Below, in pieces: positions 51,494 to 61,566 of a stretch of DNA of 64,000 nt. Every line of letters begins with the position of its first letter. Positions within the stretch are counted from its first letter, which is position 1. The position numbers were made by a program, and so were the translations under genes. The stretch is from Algoriphagus aquimarinus (GTDB lineage Bacteria; Bacteroidota; Bacteroidia; Cytophagales; Cyclobacteriaceae). The stretch lies in contig NZ_VORW01000010.1 in NCBI RefSeq assembly GCF_007997215.1, positions 62,001-126,000 on the forward strand, read 5' to 3'. The notes below the pieces were generated by a model, which made no database searches, had not been told where the DNA came from, and saw nothing but the letters and a program-made list of their open reading frames with translations.

Positions 51494-52354
51494 ATGAAAA
51501 ATATCATTAAAAATTTACTTAGGAATTTCCTTATAGCAATAACGGGGCCTAATTGGGCTTGGACTCTTTATAAGCCTATTGCTGAATTGAATGCTGAAGT
51601 TTACATGAAGAAAAAAGAAGAAGAAAAAGCTAAGACGCAAAAACAATTCTTTGAAAAATATACATACCTGATCTCAGACTCGGTAAAAAATGGGCCTTTT
51701 AAAGGTTTAAAATACCCTTTTCTCAGTTCCCTGCACTCTACTTTATTTCCTAAATTATTGGGATGCTATGAATTTGAACTCCATGAGATTCTCAATAAGG
51801 CGTTTCAAAAGACATATTGCTCTATTCTGGACATAGGCTGCGCAGAAGGCTATTATGCAGTGGGGCTTGCTAGAAAATTTCCTGACTCCATAATCTATGC
51901 GGCGGATATTAATCCTGAGGCCAGAGACAAAACCAATGTTATGGCTAAAGCCAACGGAGTAGTGGATATTGATAAGTTTCGAGTTATGGCGGAAGTGACT
52001 CCGGATTTCCTTCTAGGTCTGGATCCCTCACAAAGACATTTGATATTCTCGGACTGTGAAGGATATGAGTCTGTTCTATTCTCAGATTCAGTGATTACCC
52101 ACTTGAGTAAATCGGATTTTATAGTAGAAATGCATGATTTCATTTCTCCAGGTGTATCAGATAAGCTACTAAAGCGCTTCGAACGCACACATGCTGTTCA
52201 ACTTATCAAAAGTATAGATGATGTATTTCGATACAGGGAAATTTCAAACCCGGAGATCATGAATATTCCTATCCCTGATCAGATAAATATTCTTGCTGAG
52301 AAAAGACCTACTCAAATGGAATGGATCTTTTGTGAGGCCAGAAAATTGGTTTGA
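51494..52354 (+). CDS. SAM-dependent methyltransferase, class I
   Basis: A 286-residue methyltransferase. The SAM-binding motif I is SILDIGCAEGYYAVGLARKF near residue 110, motif II acidic residue in IIYAADINPEARDKTNVMAK near 134, and IFSDCEGYESVLFSD near 182 as the later motif (IV region). The first 60 residues are basic and helical (MKNIIKNLLRNFLIAI, then a KKKEEEKAK stretch). It stands alone between the divergent carbamoyltransferase operon and the giant adhesin. A sugar or polymer methylation is possible from context. No specific substrate can be named. Confidence 0.8.
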   Translation: MKNIIKNLLRNFLIAITGPNWAWTLYKPIAELNAEVYMKKKEEEKAKTQKQFFEKYTYLISDSVKNGPFKGLKYPFLSSLHSTLFPKLLGCYEFELHEILNKAFQKTYCSILDIGCAEGYYAVGLARKFPDSIIYAADINPEARDKTNVMAKANGVVDIDKFRVMAEVTPDFLLGLDPSQRHLIFSDCEGYESVLFSDSVITHLSKSDFIVEMHDFISPGVSDKLLKRFERTHAVQLIKSIDDVFRYREISNPEIMNIPIPDQINILAEKRPTQMEWIFCEARKLV

Positions 52355-52375
52355 GTTTAAATTAATAAGAGATAT

Positions 52376-52409
52376 TTTCAGGTTTCATGGCAAACTGGTT
52401 CTATTTTTG
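52376..52409 (+). promoter_or_regulatory. Candidate promoter for the giant adhesin gene
   Basis: TATTTTTG (52402-52409) matches TAnnTTTG. TTTC at 52376-52379 is one mismatch from TTTG with 22 bases between. The predicted leader is about 73 bases and holds an inverted repeat GGTATT/AATACC (52459-52475) before the ATG at 52489. Confidence 0.4.
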
Positions 52410-52488
52410 ACCTAAATTGAATTATTGAACAGCAGATTGATTACCCATCGATAGTGCCGGTATTTAACTAATACCACAAGAATTACTT

Positions 52489-55400
52489 ATGAGCAAAAAT
52501 TCCTACTCAAAACTTTTGATTTTTTTGCTAATAATGCTCTCGAGCTTGGGGGCAATTTTCGCTATCTCCCCATTTAGAAATAATGATGATAGGCTAAGAC
52601 AATTGTCTGAAAGACTCGAAGCCTTATCTCAAGTATCCACAGATACGATTCCCGGAGCAGGCAACGCACGCACCTTGGCTGATATAGAGATCCCTATTCG
52701 AACAGGATTTCCTTTTTGTGAGACATTTATCGGTACTGATCTTAGAGAGAATATTGTATTTGGAGGCAATGCTGCTGCCGATGTCCGTCTTACCGGTAAT
52801 TCCTTACAGCTTACCGGCGTTTCTAATGATGAAAGTGGTTACATGTTCGTTGATATCCCTTTTTCATCCGTATTTGGACTAAAAGTCTCCTTCGAGTTTT
52901 CTAATTACGGTGGATCTGGTGCTGATGGGGTCAGTTTCTTTATGTTCGACGGTTCAATCCCAGTTGCCGATTTTTCTATTGGAGGTACTGGGGGTGCCTT
53001 AGGCTATACTTCCGTACGGGCCACTGCCAATGAAGCCACCTTGATTAGCCCCGGTCTAAAAGGGGCATACTTGGGGATTGGATTTGATGAATTAGGTAAT
53101 TTCGGAAACTCTAGAACTGGTAAGTATGGAGGATTTGAAGATCCTACTAACCTAGACGCACTTAGTAATACTCCCTTATTCCCCCATTCAGTAGTGGTAA
53201 GAGGCCCTGTAGATGGTCCGCCTCCCACAGCTCCCGCAACCCCTTTTCGTGATTGGGATAGAGTTAATTCCAACAAATGGATATCTGGAACGGTAGGCCC
53301 CCCTAGATTCGAATCATACAAATTTATTGACGGCCGGATTTTCGATCCTGCCAGCACCGGGATTGCAGGAACCTTCCCCCCGGTTTCTGTTGCTCAATAT
53401 CTTCACACAGAAAAATTTGAAATAGATACCGATGCCTTTTCCGGATCCTGTCCAGATGAAGGTTTTAGGAAAGTTTTCCTAGATCTAACGCCTAAAGATA
53501 TCAATGACCCTACTCAGGGTTACACCATAGAAATCATTATGCTGATTAATGTGGGTGGGGTAGTAAAGTTGGTCAATGTATTTAACGGCCCTATCAACTA
53601 CCCCTTCGCGGCACCAGAATTGTTGAAAGTAGGATTTGCAGCTTCAACAGGACTCCAAACAAACTATCACGAAATCAGAAATGTAACTGTACAGGTTTCC
53701 AATGAAGATAAATTGGAAAAGCCACTGGTTGATTCTTTAGATGAAAAAGTTTGTGAGGGAGAAACAAATACCTTTGAATTAGATGTGGAATTGAGAAATG
53801 ACGTTGCCAATGCTTTCATTAGATGTCTTCAATTATATTACACAGTAGCAGAAGCTGAAGCAGTGGTGTTAGCAGATGCTATCAGTATCCCATTTCCAAC
53901 TCCTCCTTTAGCAGCACCTTCTACTTACTGCCCAACTGGCAATTGCGTGGATCTTCTTTGCCGTCCTGAAAGAACATCCAGACCTGCATACGATAATGTG
54001 ACTGGTGAGCTAGCTGGTCAATTTCAAGTTCTGCTTGTTCAGGAGGCTGGTTTAGAAGTCCCTAAAGTGAGGTTTACACCTCAACCAGGATACTCTGGAG
54101 TAACTACCATCTATTATACAGCTACAGACAACTTTGGACAGGTTTCAGACCCTAAGCCAATTACCATCACAATCAATCCTCAGCCTGATCCTATTCTTAC
54201 CACCCTTGATCCACTGGTGTGGGAGCAGCAAGAGACTGCCGCCATCAAAGTGCTATTTAATATAGAGCCTGTAGAATCAGGCGATACATACAAGTGGTTT
54301 AAAAACGGAATTCAAATCCCAGGACAAAGTGGTACAAGTTATACCGCTACCACTGCTGGTGATTATACTGTAGAAGTTACCACGGCCTTTGGTTGTATCG
54401 GCACTTCTGCTCAAGCAGTAAAGCTGCTCATAGTGCCTGATTTAAATCCTGATTTTAATAATACACCTATTCGAGAAACCTGTCAGGAATTAGGAAAAAT
54501 AACAGTCAGTATTAATGGCGTAGCCGTGACTGGAGTAGATTCTGGCGGCAATCCTGGAAATGAAAAGTGGAGAATACTTTCTTCTACCGGTGCCATTATA
54601 GAAGACTGGACGTTTTTAGCTCCTGGACAAAGTACTATCAATTACTCTGACCTTCCTGCAGGGGATTATATATTCCAACTTGGAGATGAGTTTCGATCCG
54701 GTCAAGATGGATCTGATGGAAAACCACTCTATCGACACGTAATTCCTTTTACCATTTTGCCAATTGAGAATCCTCTTCAGATCGCTTCTGTATTCGTAGT
54801 GGATGAACTCTGTTTTGGAGAGGGTGGAAGCATTACAGTGGAAGGTGCCGGTGGTGACGGCCCATCCACATACGTTTTTTCTATTACTAATGCCGGTACA
54901 AGTGTTTCTTACACACCTACCTCCGTAACTGGTTCAAAAGCGCTATTTGAAAACTTACCTCAAGGAAATTATAACATTGACCTCACTAGTGGCACTCGTT
55001 GTCAGGTAACTGATACGGGAGCTGTCTCTGGACCTAGTTCACCCCTTTCCATTAGCTTGATAGATTCAGATGGTACCTCATGTAGTGTTACTACCAGCGC
55101 TTATGCTACTTGGGAAGTTGTAGGCGGTACCCCAGGCTACTCTTTGGTGAGACTCACCAAAAACGGTTCTGCTGTTTCTAGCCCAAGTTTAAATCAAAAT
55201 GCAGGTGTATTTGCATTCGATAACCTGACTATAGGAGAATATATCCTGACTGTTAAGGATGCGAATGGTTGTGAAATTTCATCCCTACCTGTTCAATTAA
55301 TTGATATTCCAGCTCCTGTCTTTGAAGTTTCTGATGCTGTGGCCTGCGAAGGGCAAGTGGTAAATCTATTACCTACTATTGTAGATATCAGCAATTCCGC

Positions 55401-58400
55401 CCCTGTCTTTACCTGGAAAACCCCAACTGGAGCAGTGATTACCAATGGTTCTACCATAGCAGGAGTTACCTATACTCTTTCAGATCATGATTCTAATACG
55501 GCTACCCCAGATCAATTAAGTATTTCCGGTTTATCCGCAGGAGTTTTTCCTTATATACTATCCGTTTCCGGAGACAATACCTGTAATTTCCCTGATCTGA
55601 CCGCTACAGTTTCTGTGTCTGAATATCCACCGGTAAAGGAGGTATTGACCAAAAACCTGGATTGCTTTGAAGATAATTCTGGTGAATTGGAAGTTGTAAT
55701 GGACGCTGGATTTGATCCTACCGCTTTTTCATATGAAGTTGTTGGGGTTAGAGCACCTCAGGATAGTCCTAGTTTCACATCTTTGCCTGCTGGTATTTAC
55801 CAAATAAGAGTAATTAATAAAGTTACTTCTTGCGAAACGATCATTGATAATGTGGAAATCACCCAACCTGAATTATTGCAAATTCTTGCCTTGGATTTCA
55901 CTAACCCAAGTTGTTCTTATCCAAACGGAACAATCACCTTTACAATAAGCGGAGGTACTCCAACTTACGTTGTTGAAGTGAATGGAAATCCTCTCTCAGA
56001 TTATACCAATACAGTTACAGGTAATGCCTACCTAATTGAAGATTTAGTACCGGGTGACTATAGCATAGTGGTGAATGACGGATTGCTTTGTCAGACTACA
56101 TCACCTACACTTAGCTTGGTAAATGATGATTTGGATCCCTTGTCCACAGTGGATATTGATGTGGAAATCTGCTTCGGCACGGATGCTACGTTGACTCCCC
56201 AAATTACCACTCCAGGAGCGTACACTGTTACTTGGTTCAAGGACGCAGCCGCCACTATACCAGTTACAACTAGCGCAACTCCGGATGCTGATGGATTGAC
56301 TTATCAGATAAATACTACGGATTTCAGCCTGACTATCTCTGGACTTAAAGAGGGAGCTTTTGCTTATTACTATAGAGTAGAAGGGGCTCAATTATGTCCT
56401 GATTACATTTTTGAAGCGAAAGTCACAGTTTTCCCTGAATTGGAAGCTACTCTTTCCCACACCAATGAAACATGTTTTGAAGTTTCGGATGGATCTATCA
56501 CAGTGGCCGCAACCGGTGCTAATGATGACTATGAGTACAGCCTCAACGGTAACCCTTTTGTAAAATCGAATCTATTTGAAAACCTAAGTCCTGGTGATTA
56601 CAGCATTGAAATAAGAAGTACAAATGGCTGTTCAATAATTGAAAATGAGACCATTGAAGGGCCTGCAGCTCCGATTACTACTAATACTCCGGATATATTA
56701 AGGGCAAATTGTGGCTTGCCAAATGGAATAATACAAAACCTTATAATTTCTGGAGGCTGGGGAACATACCAAGTAGAATGGAGACAAGGATCTGCCACAG
56801 GTGCTATCGTTCCAGGTGATATTACTGGTGCCACGGACTTATTTCCAGATACTTATTTCCTAATTGTAACGGACCTAAATGGGTGTACTGAGATTTTTGA
56901 TTTTGTGGTTGAAGAATCCTCGGATCCAGTTTATCAGCTAACCCAACCTCAAGAAAGTTGTGAAGGAGATGATGTCACTATTACGCCTATTCATTTAGCT
57001 ATAGACCTATCACTGCCGCCTGCAGCACCTACCGAAGTGAGATGGTATAAGAATTCAGGCCAAGTAGATCAGATATTAACAGGTCCTGATCCGCTCAACC
57101 CTGATGTTTCTTACACTATAGATGACGTAGACTGGCTTAATCCTAAGATTACCATTTCAGGCTTAGCAGAAGGTGTATACACCTACTATTTTTATGTGGT
57201 TTGTACTGGTGCGGAATTATCAGTAGATGTCACCGTTTACCCTACGCCTGTTGTGACCTTTGATGTGCTTTCTATTAGTTGTTTAGGCGCTACGGATGGA
57301 AGAATTACAGTAGCTACCGGCGCTGACCCAAATTTCACATATTCCGTTAATGGAGGATCGCCTATAGATCAAGCTGCTTTAGAAGCCACTTTATATGCAC
57401 CGGGACTCTATTCAATTTTGGTGGAGCAAAACGGTGTGGGCTGTCCATCCGAACTTTACTCTGTTGAAATATTGAGTCCTAAGGCAGCTTTAGCATTCGA
57501 AAAAATTGTTCCTATCGACCCAAGTTGTGGATCACCTACGGGTATAGTATCTGGGAAAGTTATTGGAGGATGGGCTCCTTATACTATTACCTTGTCTGAA
57601 GGAAACACTGCTATAAGTACCCAAACATCCGCAAATGGCCTGTTTAAATTCGAAAACCTTTTGGAAGGTAATTTTGATGTAGAAGTTACAGATGACAGAG
57701 GATGTATCGTCTCTTCTCAGGTAGTTACACTTACTTTTGGACCTACTAGAGTGGATGTGGAGGATGTGACTATTTGCGAAGGAGAAATTGCAGTCCTGAC
57801 GCCTTCCATGGCTCCCTTCAATTCAGCAGGTGTATTTAAATGGTATTTTGACAGCAATAAATCAACAGAGATAATATCCTCGCCAAATCCTGCTGCAGAT
57901 GGTAAAATTTACCAGATTTCTGCTCAGGGAGTACTGACTATAGAAGGAGCTACACCAGCTGACACACCTGTTAACTACTATGTGGAAGTAGTAGGGACAG
58001 ATATATGCGAAGGTTTCTTGGCCTCACCAGAACTACTCATGGTGACCAAGCCACTGATTACCCCTCAGGTTCTAAATGAAACTTGCTTTGGGGACAAGGG
58101 TACAATCACCCTTGACGCTACCTTAGGCAATGGAACATACACTTATAGTATTGATGGTGTTAACTATCAGTCAAGCAATTCTTTCATCGTTGTGCCTGGG
58201 ATCTATTCAGTCTATGTAGAAAGCGCTGGTTGTCTTTCCCAAATGGATGGTATAGAAGTGCTAGGGCCTAGTTCAGCTTTAGCTATTGATAATACAACGC
58301 CTGCAGATCCTACCTGTAATACTGCCTCAGGTACTATAACAGTTGATTTCTCTGGAGGATATACCAGTGGATATACCCTGACTTTGAAAAATCAAGGTCA

Positions 58401-59628
58401 AATTATTGCCACTCAAAATTCCTCTTCTCCTGCGGTATTTGCCGATTTACCTGCAGGTACTTATACAGTTGAGCTTTCTGACGGTTCCTGTCTGGTGTCT
58501 AGCGGAGCAATTGAATTAGTTTCTCAGGATACGCCTATTTTGGCAAATGACAAGGTGATTTGTGAAGGTGAAGTAGCCACTCTTGTGCCATCCACAACCC
58601 AAGTTGCAGGTTCTCCTGAATTTGTATGGTTCTTTGACTCAGACGGAAATCAAGCGATTACCAATGGTGCTACCACCAATGGAGTCAATTATCAGATCAG
58701 CCCTGCAGGAGAATTGAGCATAGCTGGCTTATTAGCCAACTCTAACGCCTATACATATTACGTAACCGTGATAGGCGCAGGCATTTGTTCCCCTCCTTTA
58801 TTACCGGTAAAAGTTACTGTAAATGGTATACCGAATTTAAGAGTTTCGAATCCTTCCATTGTCTGTGATCCTGATGAGACAGTAGATCTAAGGAAATACA
58901 TCGAAGGGTTTAACAATGCTAACTACGATTATCTGGTAGTAAGCCCATCTGGAAAGGCTCTTAGAATGGAAGATATTGACGAAGTAAATCAAACAGGCGA
59001 TTACATCGTACAAACAAGCTTCAAAGGCACTCAATGCTGGTCGCCTATGCAGAGAATCCGGGTTATAATATCCGATGAATTACTGGTTCCGGATTTCGAA
59101 TACCAAGCTGATCTTGGTGGTGGAATTCTAGTTGCCAATGGAGAAGTTCAAATACAGGAAGATGTAGTGTTTGAAGATCTTTCCGAAGGAAAAGTGATTT
59201 TATGGAATTGGGATTTCGGGGATGGATCTGGCAGCACAGACCAAAATCCTACACATCAATACCAGTCAAAAGGCACTTATACGATTACCTTGACTACCAT
59301 TGACCAGTTTGGTTGTGTGGCTGAAATTCAAAAAGTAATTCAGGCATTCGATGATTACCTGGTCATGATTCCTAATGCATTTACTCCTACAGGAGCTAAA
59401 AACCAATTCTTCAAGCCAGTCTATAGAGGAATTGTCAAAATGGAATTCTATATTTTTAGTACCTGGGGTGAACTCATCTATCAAACTGAACAACTTGAAT
59501 CACTAGGTTGGGATGGAACGGTGAACGGAAAAGCTGCTCCAAATGGTAACTACGTCTACAAAGGAATATTTAGATCCAAATCAGGTGAGGAAGTTCAAAA
59601 AGCTGGTACTTTTGTTTTAATCAGGTGA
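52489..59628 (+). CDS. Giant secreted adhesin: lectin-like, SprB-type repeats, PKD, T9SS type B sorting domain
   Basis: A 2379-residue protein with a signal peptide (about residues 1-26). An N-terminal L-type-lectin-like domain spans about 60-410 (FSNYGGSGADGVSFFMFDGS, GAYLGIGFDELGNFGNSRTG). An Ig/cadherin-like part follows (YYTATDNFGQVSDPKPITIT near 540). From about 650 to 2150 there are many SprB-like repeats, recognised by recurring units such as LPAGDYIFQL, LSPGDYSIEI and NGC, with paired cysteines. A PKD domain lies at 2210-2285 (WNWDFGDGSGSTDQNPTHQY) and the T9SS type B C-terminal domain at 2295-2379 (IPNAFTPTGAKN ... FYIFSTWGELIYQT). It is probably exported by type IX secretion and surface-anchored, perhaps in adhesion or gliding. 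No PorP/SprF gene follows, which is unusual for this class. Confidence 0.92.
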   Translation: MSKNSYSKLLIFLLIMLSSLGAIFAISPFRNNDDRLRQLSERLEALSQVSTDTIPGAGNARTLADIEIPIRTGFPFCETFIGTDLRENIVFGGNAAADVRLTGNSLQLTGVSNDESGYMFVDIPFSSVFGLKVSFEFSNYGGSGADGVSFFMFDGSIPVADFSIGGTGGALGYTSVRATANEATLISPGLKGAYLGIGFDELGNFGNSRTGKYGGFEDPTNLDALSNTPLFPHSVVVRGPVDGPPPTAPATPFRDWDRVNSNKWISGTVGPPRFESYKFIDGRIFDPASTGIAGTFPPVSVAQYLHTEKFEIDTDAFSGSCPDEGFRKVFLDLTPKDINDPTQGYTIEIIMLINVGGVVKLVNVFNGPINYPFAAPELLKVGFAASTGLQTNYHEIRNVTVQVSNEDKLEKPLVDSLDEKVCEGETNTFELDVELRNDVANAFIRCLQLYYTVAEAEAVVLADAISIPFPTPPLAAPSTYCPTGNCVDLLCRPERTSRPAYDNVTGELAGQFQVLLVQEAGLEVPKVRFTPQPGYSGVTTIYYTATDNFGQVSDPKPITITINPQPDPILTTLDPLVWEQQETAAIKVLFNIEPVESGDTYKWFKNGIQIPGQSGTSYTATTAGDYTVEVTTAFGCIGTSAQAVKLLIVPDLNPDFNNTPIRETCQELGKITVSINGVAVTGVDSGGNPGNEKWRILSSTGAIIEDWTFLAPGQSTINYSDLPAGDYIFQLGDEFRSGQDGSDGKPLYRHVIPFTILPIENPLQIASVFVVDELCFGEGGSITVEGAGGDGPSTYVFSITNAGTSVSYTPTSVTGSKALFENLPQGNYNIDLTSGTRCQVTDTGAVSGPSSPLSISLIDSDGTSCSVTTSAYATWEVVGGTPGYSLVRLTKNGSAVSSPSLNQNAGVFAFDNLTIGEYILTVKDANGCEISSLPVQLIDIPAPVFEVSDAVACEGQVVNLLPTIVDISNSAPVFTWKTPTGAVITNGSTIAGVTYTLSDHDSNTATPDQLSISGLSAGVFPYILSVSGDNTCNFPDLTATVSVSEYPPVKEVLTKNLDCFEDNSGELEVVMDAGFDPTAFSYEVVGVRAPQDSPSFTSLPAGIYQIRVINKVTSCETIIDNVEITQPELLQILALDFTNPSCSYPNGTITFTISGGTPTYVVEVNGNPLSDYTNTVTGNAYLIEDLVPGDYSIVVNDGLLCQTTSPTLSLVNDDLDPLSTVDIDVEICFGTDATLTPQITTPGAYTVTWFKDAAATIPVTTSATPDADGLTYQINTTDFSLTISGLKEGAFAYYYRVEGAQLCPDYIFEAKVTVFPELEATLSHTNETCFEVSDGSITVAATGANDDYEYSLNGNPFVKSNLFENLSPGDYSIEIRSTNGCSIIENETIEGPAAPITTNTPDILRANCGLPNGIIQNLIISGGWGTYQVEWRQGSATGAIVPGDITGATDLFPDTYFLIVTDLNGCTEIFDFVVEESSDPVYQLTQPQESCEGDDVTITPIHLAIDLSLPPAAPTEVRWYKNSGQVDQILTGPDPLNPDVSYTIDDVDWLNPKITISGLAEGVYTYYFYVVCTGAELSVDVTVYPTPVVTFDVLSISCLGATDGRITVATGADPNFTYSVNGGSPIDQAALEATLYAPGLYSILVEQNGVGCPSELYSVEILSPKAALAFEKIVPIDPSCGSPTGIVSGKVIGGWAPYTITLSEGNTAISTQTSANGLFKFENLLEGNFDVEVTDDRGCIVSSQVVTLTFGPTRVDVEDVTICEGEIAVLTPSMAPFNSAGVFKWYFDSNKSTEIISSPNPAADGKIYQISAQGVLTIEGATPADTPVNYYVEVVGTDICEGFLASPELLMVTKPLITPQVLNETCFGDKGTITLDATLGNGTYTYSIDGVNYQSSNSFIVVPGIYSVYVESAGCLSQMDGIEVLGPSSALAIDNTTPADPTCNTASGTITVDFSGGYTSGYTLTLKNQGQIIATQNSSSPAVFADLPAGTYTVELSDGSCLVSSGAIELVSQDTPILANDKVICEGEVATLVPSTTQVAGSPEFVWFFDSDGNQAITNGATTNGVNYQISPAGELSIAGLLANSNAYTYYVTVIGAGICSPPLLPVKVTVNGIPNLRVSNPSIVCDPDETVDLRKYIEGFNNANYDYLVVSPSGKALRMEDIDEVNQTGDYIVQTSFKGTQCWSPMQRIRVIISDELLVPDFEYQADLGGGILVANGEVQIQEDVVFEDLSEGKVILWNWDFGDGSGSTDQNPTHQYQSKGTYTITLTTIDQFGCVAEIQKVIQAFDDYLVMIPNAFTPTGAKNQFFKPVYRGIVKMEFYIFSTWGELIYQTEQLESLGWDGTVNGKAAPNGNYVYKGIFRSKSGEEVQKAGTFVLIR

Positions 59629-59659
59629 TCTAAAGCAACGGCCTTCAAGTAAGAATTTT

Positions 59660-60643
59660 ATGTTTCTCAATTATTTTATTGTTTTTTTATCTCTGCTGCT
59701 AATAGCGTTGATTTACCACCGGCTTGCATTAAGATTCAATATCATTGATAAGCCCAATCATCGAAGCTCACACATCCACTCCACTGTTAGAGGAGGTGGG
59801 ATACTGTTCCCTCTGGCCGTTATCTTTTGGTGGATGGCTTTTGATTTTCATCATACCTGGATGGTTCTGGGGATTATTTGGATTGCAGCGATTAGCCTCT
59901 TAGATGATATATACACTATATCAAGTAAAATACGCTTCGCCATTCAATTCGTCGCCTTGACCATGGCTTTTTACGATTTGGATGTCTTCCTACATGTAAA
60001 TTGGTTGGCTCTGCCTGTCCTCTATTTTATTTCTTTGGGTATCATCAATGCGATCAATTTCATGGATGGTATCAATGGTATTACTGGTTTATATGGCCTT
60101 GTATTCTTAGGGTCTATGCTTGCAGTGAATATTTACACAGGGATATTCGATCAGTATTTGCTTCGCTATGAGATTCTGGCCATTTGCGTTTTCCTGCTCT
60201 TCAACCTGCGTAAAAAAGCTTTGATGTTTGCCGGTGACATAGGGAGTATTTCCCTCGCATACTTGATGATATACCTACTTATTCAGTGGTATCTGACATC
60301 AGGATCTTGGACAGTAGTACTCTTTCTATTGGTATATGGAGCCGATGCCGTACTTACTATAGCAGATAGACTAAGAAAAGGCGAGAAAATATCTGAGCCA
60401 CATCGATCTCATCTGTACCAAATACTCGCCAATCAAGGTAAAAATTCGCACGTGAATATTGCCTTAGCCTATGCAGCTCTTCAGCTGGGGATCAACTTTG
60501 TGTTTTTTATCTATCCAAAAACTACCCCTAGCTCTTATTTGGGAATAGGGATGATAGTAGGGGTTGGCCTGGTCTATCTGGGTATTAAGTCCTTACTTCT
60601 TAAAAAGTATTCAAATACGCCCAACCAACAACATTCTAAATAA
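59660..60643 (+). CDS. Undecaprenyl-phosphate glycosyl-1-phosphate transferase (WecA/WbpL/MraY family)
   Basis: A 327-residue membrane protein with about ten helices. Catalytic-loop motifs are LLDDIYTISSKIRFAIQF near 83 (Asp pair) and NAINFMDGINGITGLY near 130 (NFMDG motif), and the C-terminal cytoplasmic HRSHLYQIL near 250 with the conserved histidine. Such enzymes start glycan synthesis by adding a HexNAc-1-phosphate to undecaprenyl phosphate. It is the only initiating transferase in the window and so likely starts the glycan made by the left-hand cluster, although it sits 14 kb beyond it. A strong terminator follows at once. Confidence 0.92.
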   Translation: MFLNYFIVFLSLLLIALIYHRLALRFNIIDKPNHRSSHIHSTVRGGGILFPLAVIFWWMAFDFHHTWMVLGIIWIAAISLLDDIYTISSKIRFAIQFVALTMAFYDLDVFLHVNWLALPVLYFISLGIINAINFMDGINGITGLYGLVFLGSMLAVNIYTGIFDQYLLRYEILAICVFLLFNLRKKALMFAGDIGSISLAYLMIYLLIQWYLTSGSWTVVLFLLVYGADAVLTIADRLRKGEKISEPHRSHLYQILANQGKNSHVNIALAYAALQLGINFVFFIYPKTTPSSYLGIGMIVGVGLVYLGIKSLLLKKYSNTPNQQHSK

Positions 60644-60674
60644 AAAGGCCCAGAGAAACTCTGGGCCTTTTTTT
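60644..60674 (+). terminator. Rho-independent terminator after the initiating transferase
   Basis: AAAGGCCCAGAG (60644-60655) pairs perfectly with CTCTGGGCCTTT (60659-60670) around an AAA loop and continues into T (to 60674). It starts right after the TAA stop and marks the end of the polysaccharide region. Confidence 0.95.
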
Positions 60675-61071
60675 ATATGGCTACTGCCACAATTAAAACT
60701 TAACGCTAAATCAAAGTTGAGACCTTAAAGACACAAATAAAATACCCTGCATAGGGTATTTTTTGTTGATTTTGGAACTTTTTCCACCGATTTCATAAAT
60801 ATTTTACATTTTCCAAAAATCATTGGATCACTTATTGATATATCAATACTCGTAAAATGAGTGGTTTTGAAACCCTATGGAGTAACCGCTCTCGGGACTC
60901 ATTCACCGCTCAGAGGACAATTGAAATTATTAACAGAAAGCATTTTTGATTTGCGATACCTATTGTGAGTTAATCATATGATTTTATTTACTTTGTACCC
61001 AAATCAAGAAGTAGGGGAAGCCCCTGTTTTAAAAAATTAAAAAACCTCATCATCTTAATCTAATCCCCAAA
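60675..61071. other. Intergenic region with a second hairpin and a 5' leader
   Basis: About 400 bases without a gene. It holds a hairpin AATACCCT/AGGGTATT (60741-60760) with T on one side and A on the other, possibly a two-way terminator. A TACTTTG sequence at 60989-60995 is near the TAnnTTTG box and could be the promoter of the next gene. A GGGG/CCCC hairpin (61013-61025) lies in the probable leader. The region around 60840-60930 has no recognisable feature. Confidence 0.5.
60963..60995 (+). promoter_or_regulatory. Weak candidate promoter for the secreted-protein set
   Basis: TTG at 60963-60965 and TACTTTG at 60989-60995 resemble the Bacteroidota -33 and -7 boxes, but the -7 match is one base short and the spacing (23) is long. 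A start near 61002 would give a ~70-base leader containing the hairpin at 61013-61025. Confidence 0.3.
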
Positions 61072-61539
61072 ATGAAGCAAAAATTGTTCTCTATTTCGGT
61101 TAACCGCTCACTTATGATTGCCTTGGTAGCCATGTTGGCTATGGGTGCATGTAAGAGTAAAAAGAAAGTAGCACAGCCTGCACCTCCAGCGCCAGTTGAG
61201 CAGGTTCAACAGCCAGCTCCACCTCCTGCACCAGTATCTTCAGCAGAAGAAATTGCAGTCGGTAAACTGGAAAATTATTTTAACAGCGTAGCTGCAGCAG
61301 GTAATGCGTCCATTGCAAACCAGACTATCCAAGAAGTTCTTGGTATGTTCTCTAACCAGGAAACTCCAGTTTTGATCGTAATTCACGAAGAAAACGGAAT
61401 TAAGGATTACGATGAGCCTACTACAATCAAAAAGTACTTGGAGTACTTGAAAGACACCAAAAAGAACTTGAATTACATCAGCGATATCCGCATGGATGCT
61501 AATGGTAAGGTCTCTGAATTGGAGCTTAGAAGAAAATAA
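61072..61539 (+). CDS. Lipoprotein of unknown function, proline-rich N-terminus
   Basis: A 155-residue lipoprotein: leader MKQKLFSISVNRSLMIALVA, lipobox MGAC with lipidated C27, then KSKKK and a Pro/Ala-rich linker (about 35-58). A small domain follows (about 62-153) with FNSVAAAGNASIANQTIQEV, TIKKYLEYLKDTKKNLNYIS and a closing DANGKVSELELR. The linker suggests that the domain stands off the membrane. The helix-rich then beta pattern is compatible with an NTF2-like fold, but I recognise no family. First of four adjacent secreted proteins; the last two include a similar ...YLKD... segment. Confidence 0.8.
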   Translation: MKQKLFSISVNRSLMIALVAMLAMGACKSKKKVAQPAPPAPVEQVQQPAPPPAPVSSAEEIAVGKLENYFNSVAAAGNASIANQTIQEVLGMFSNQETPVLIVIHEENGIKDYDEPTTIKKYLEYLKDTKKNLNYISDIRMDANGKVSELELRRK

Positions 61540-61566
61540 TCGCCCATCTGAAAAAATAAATTACAC

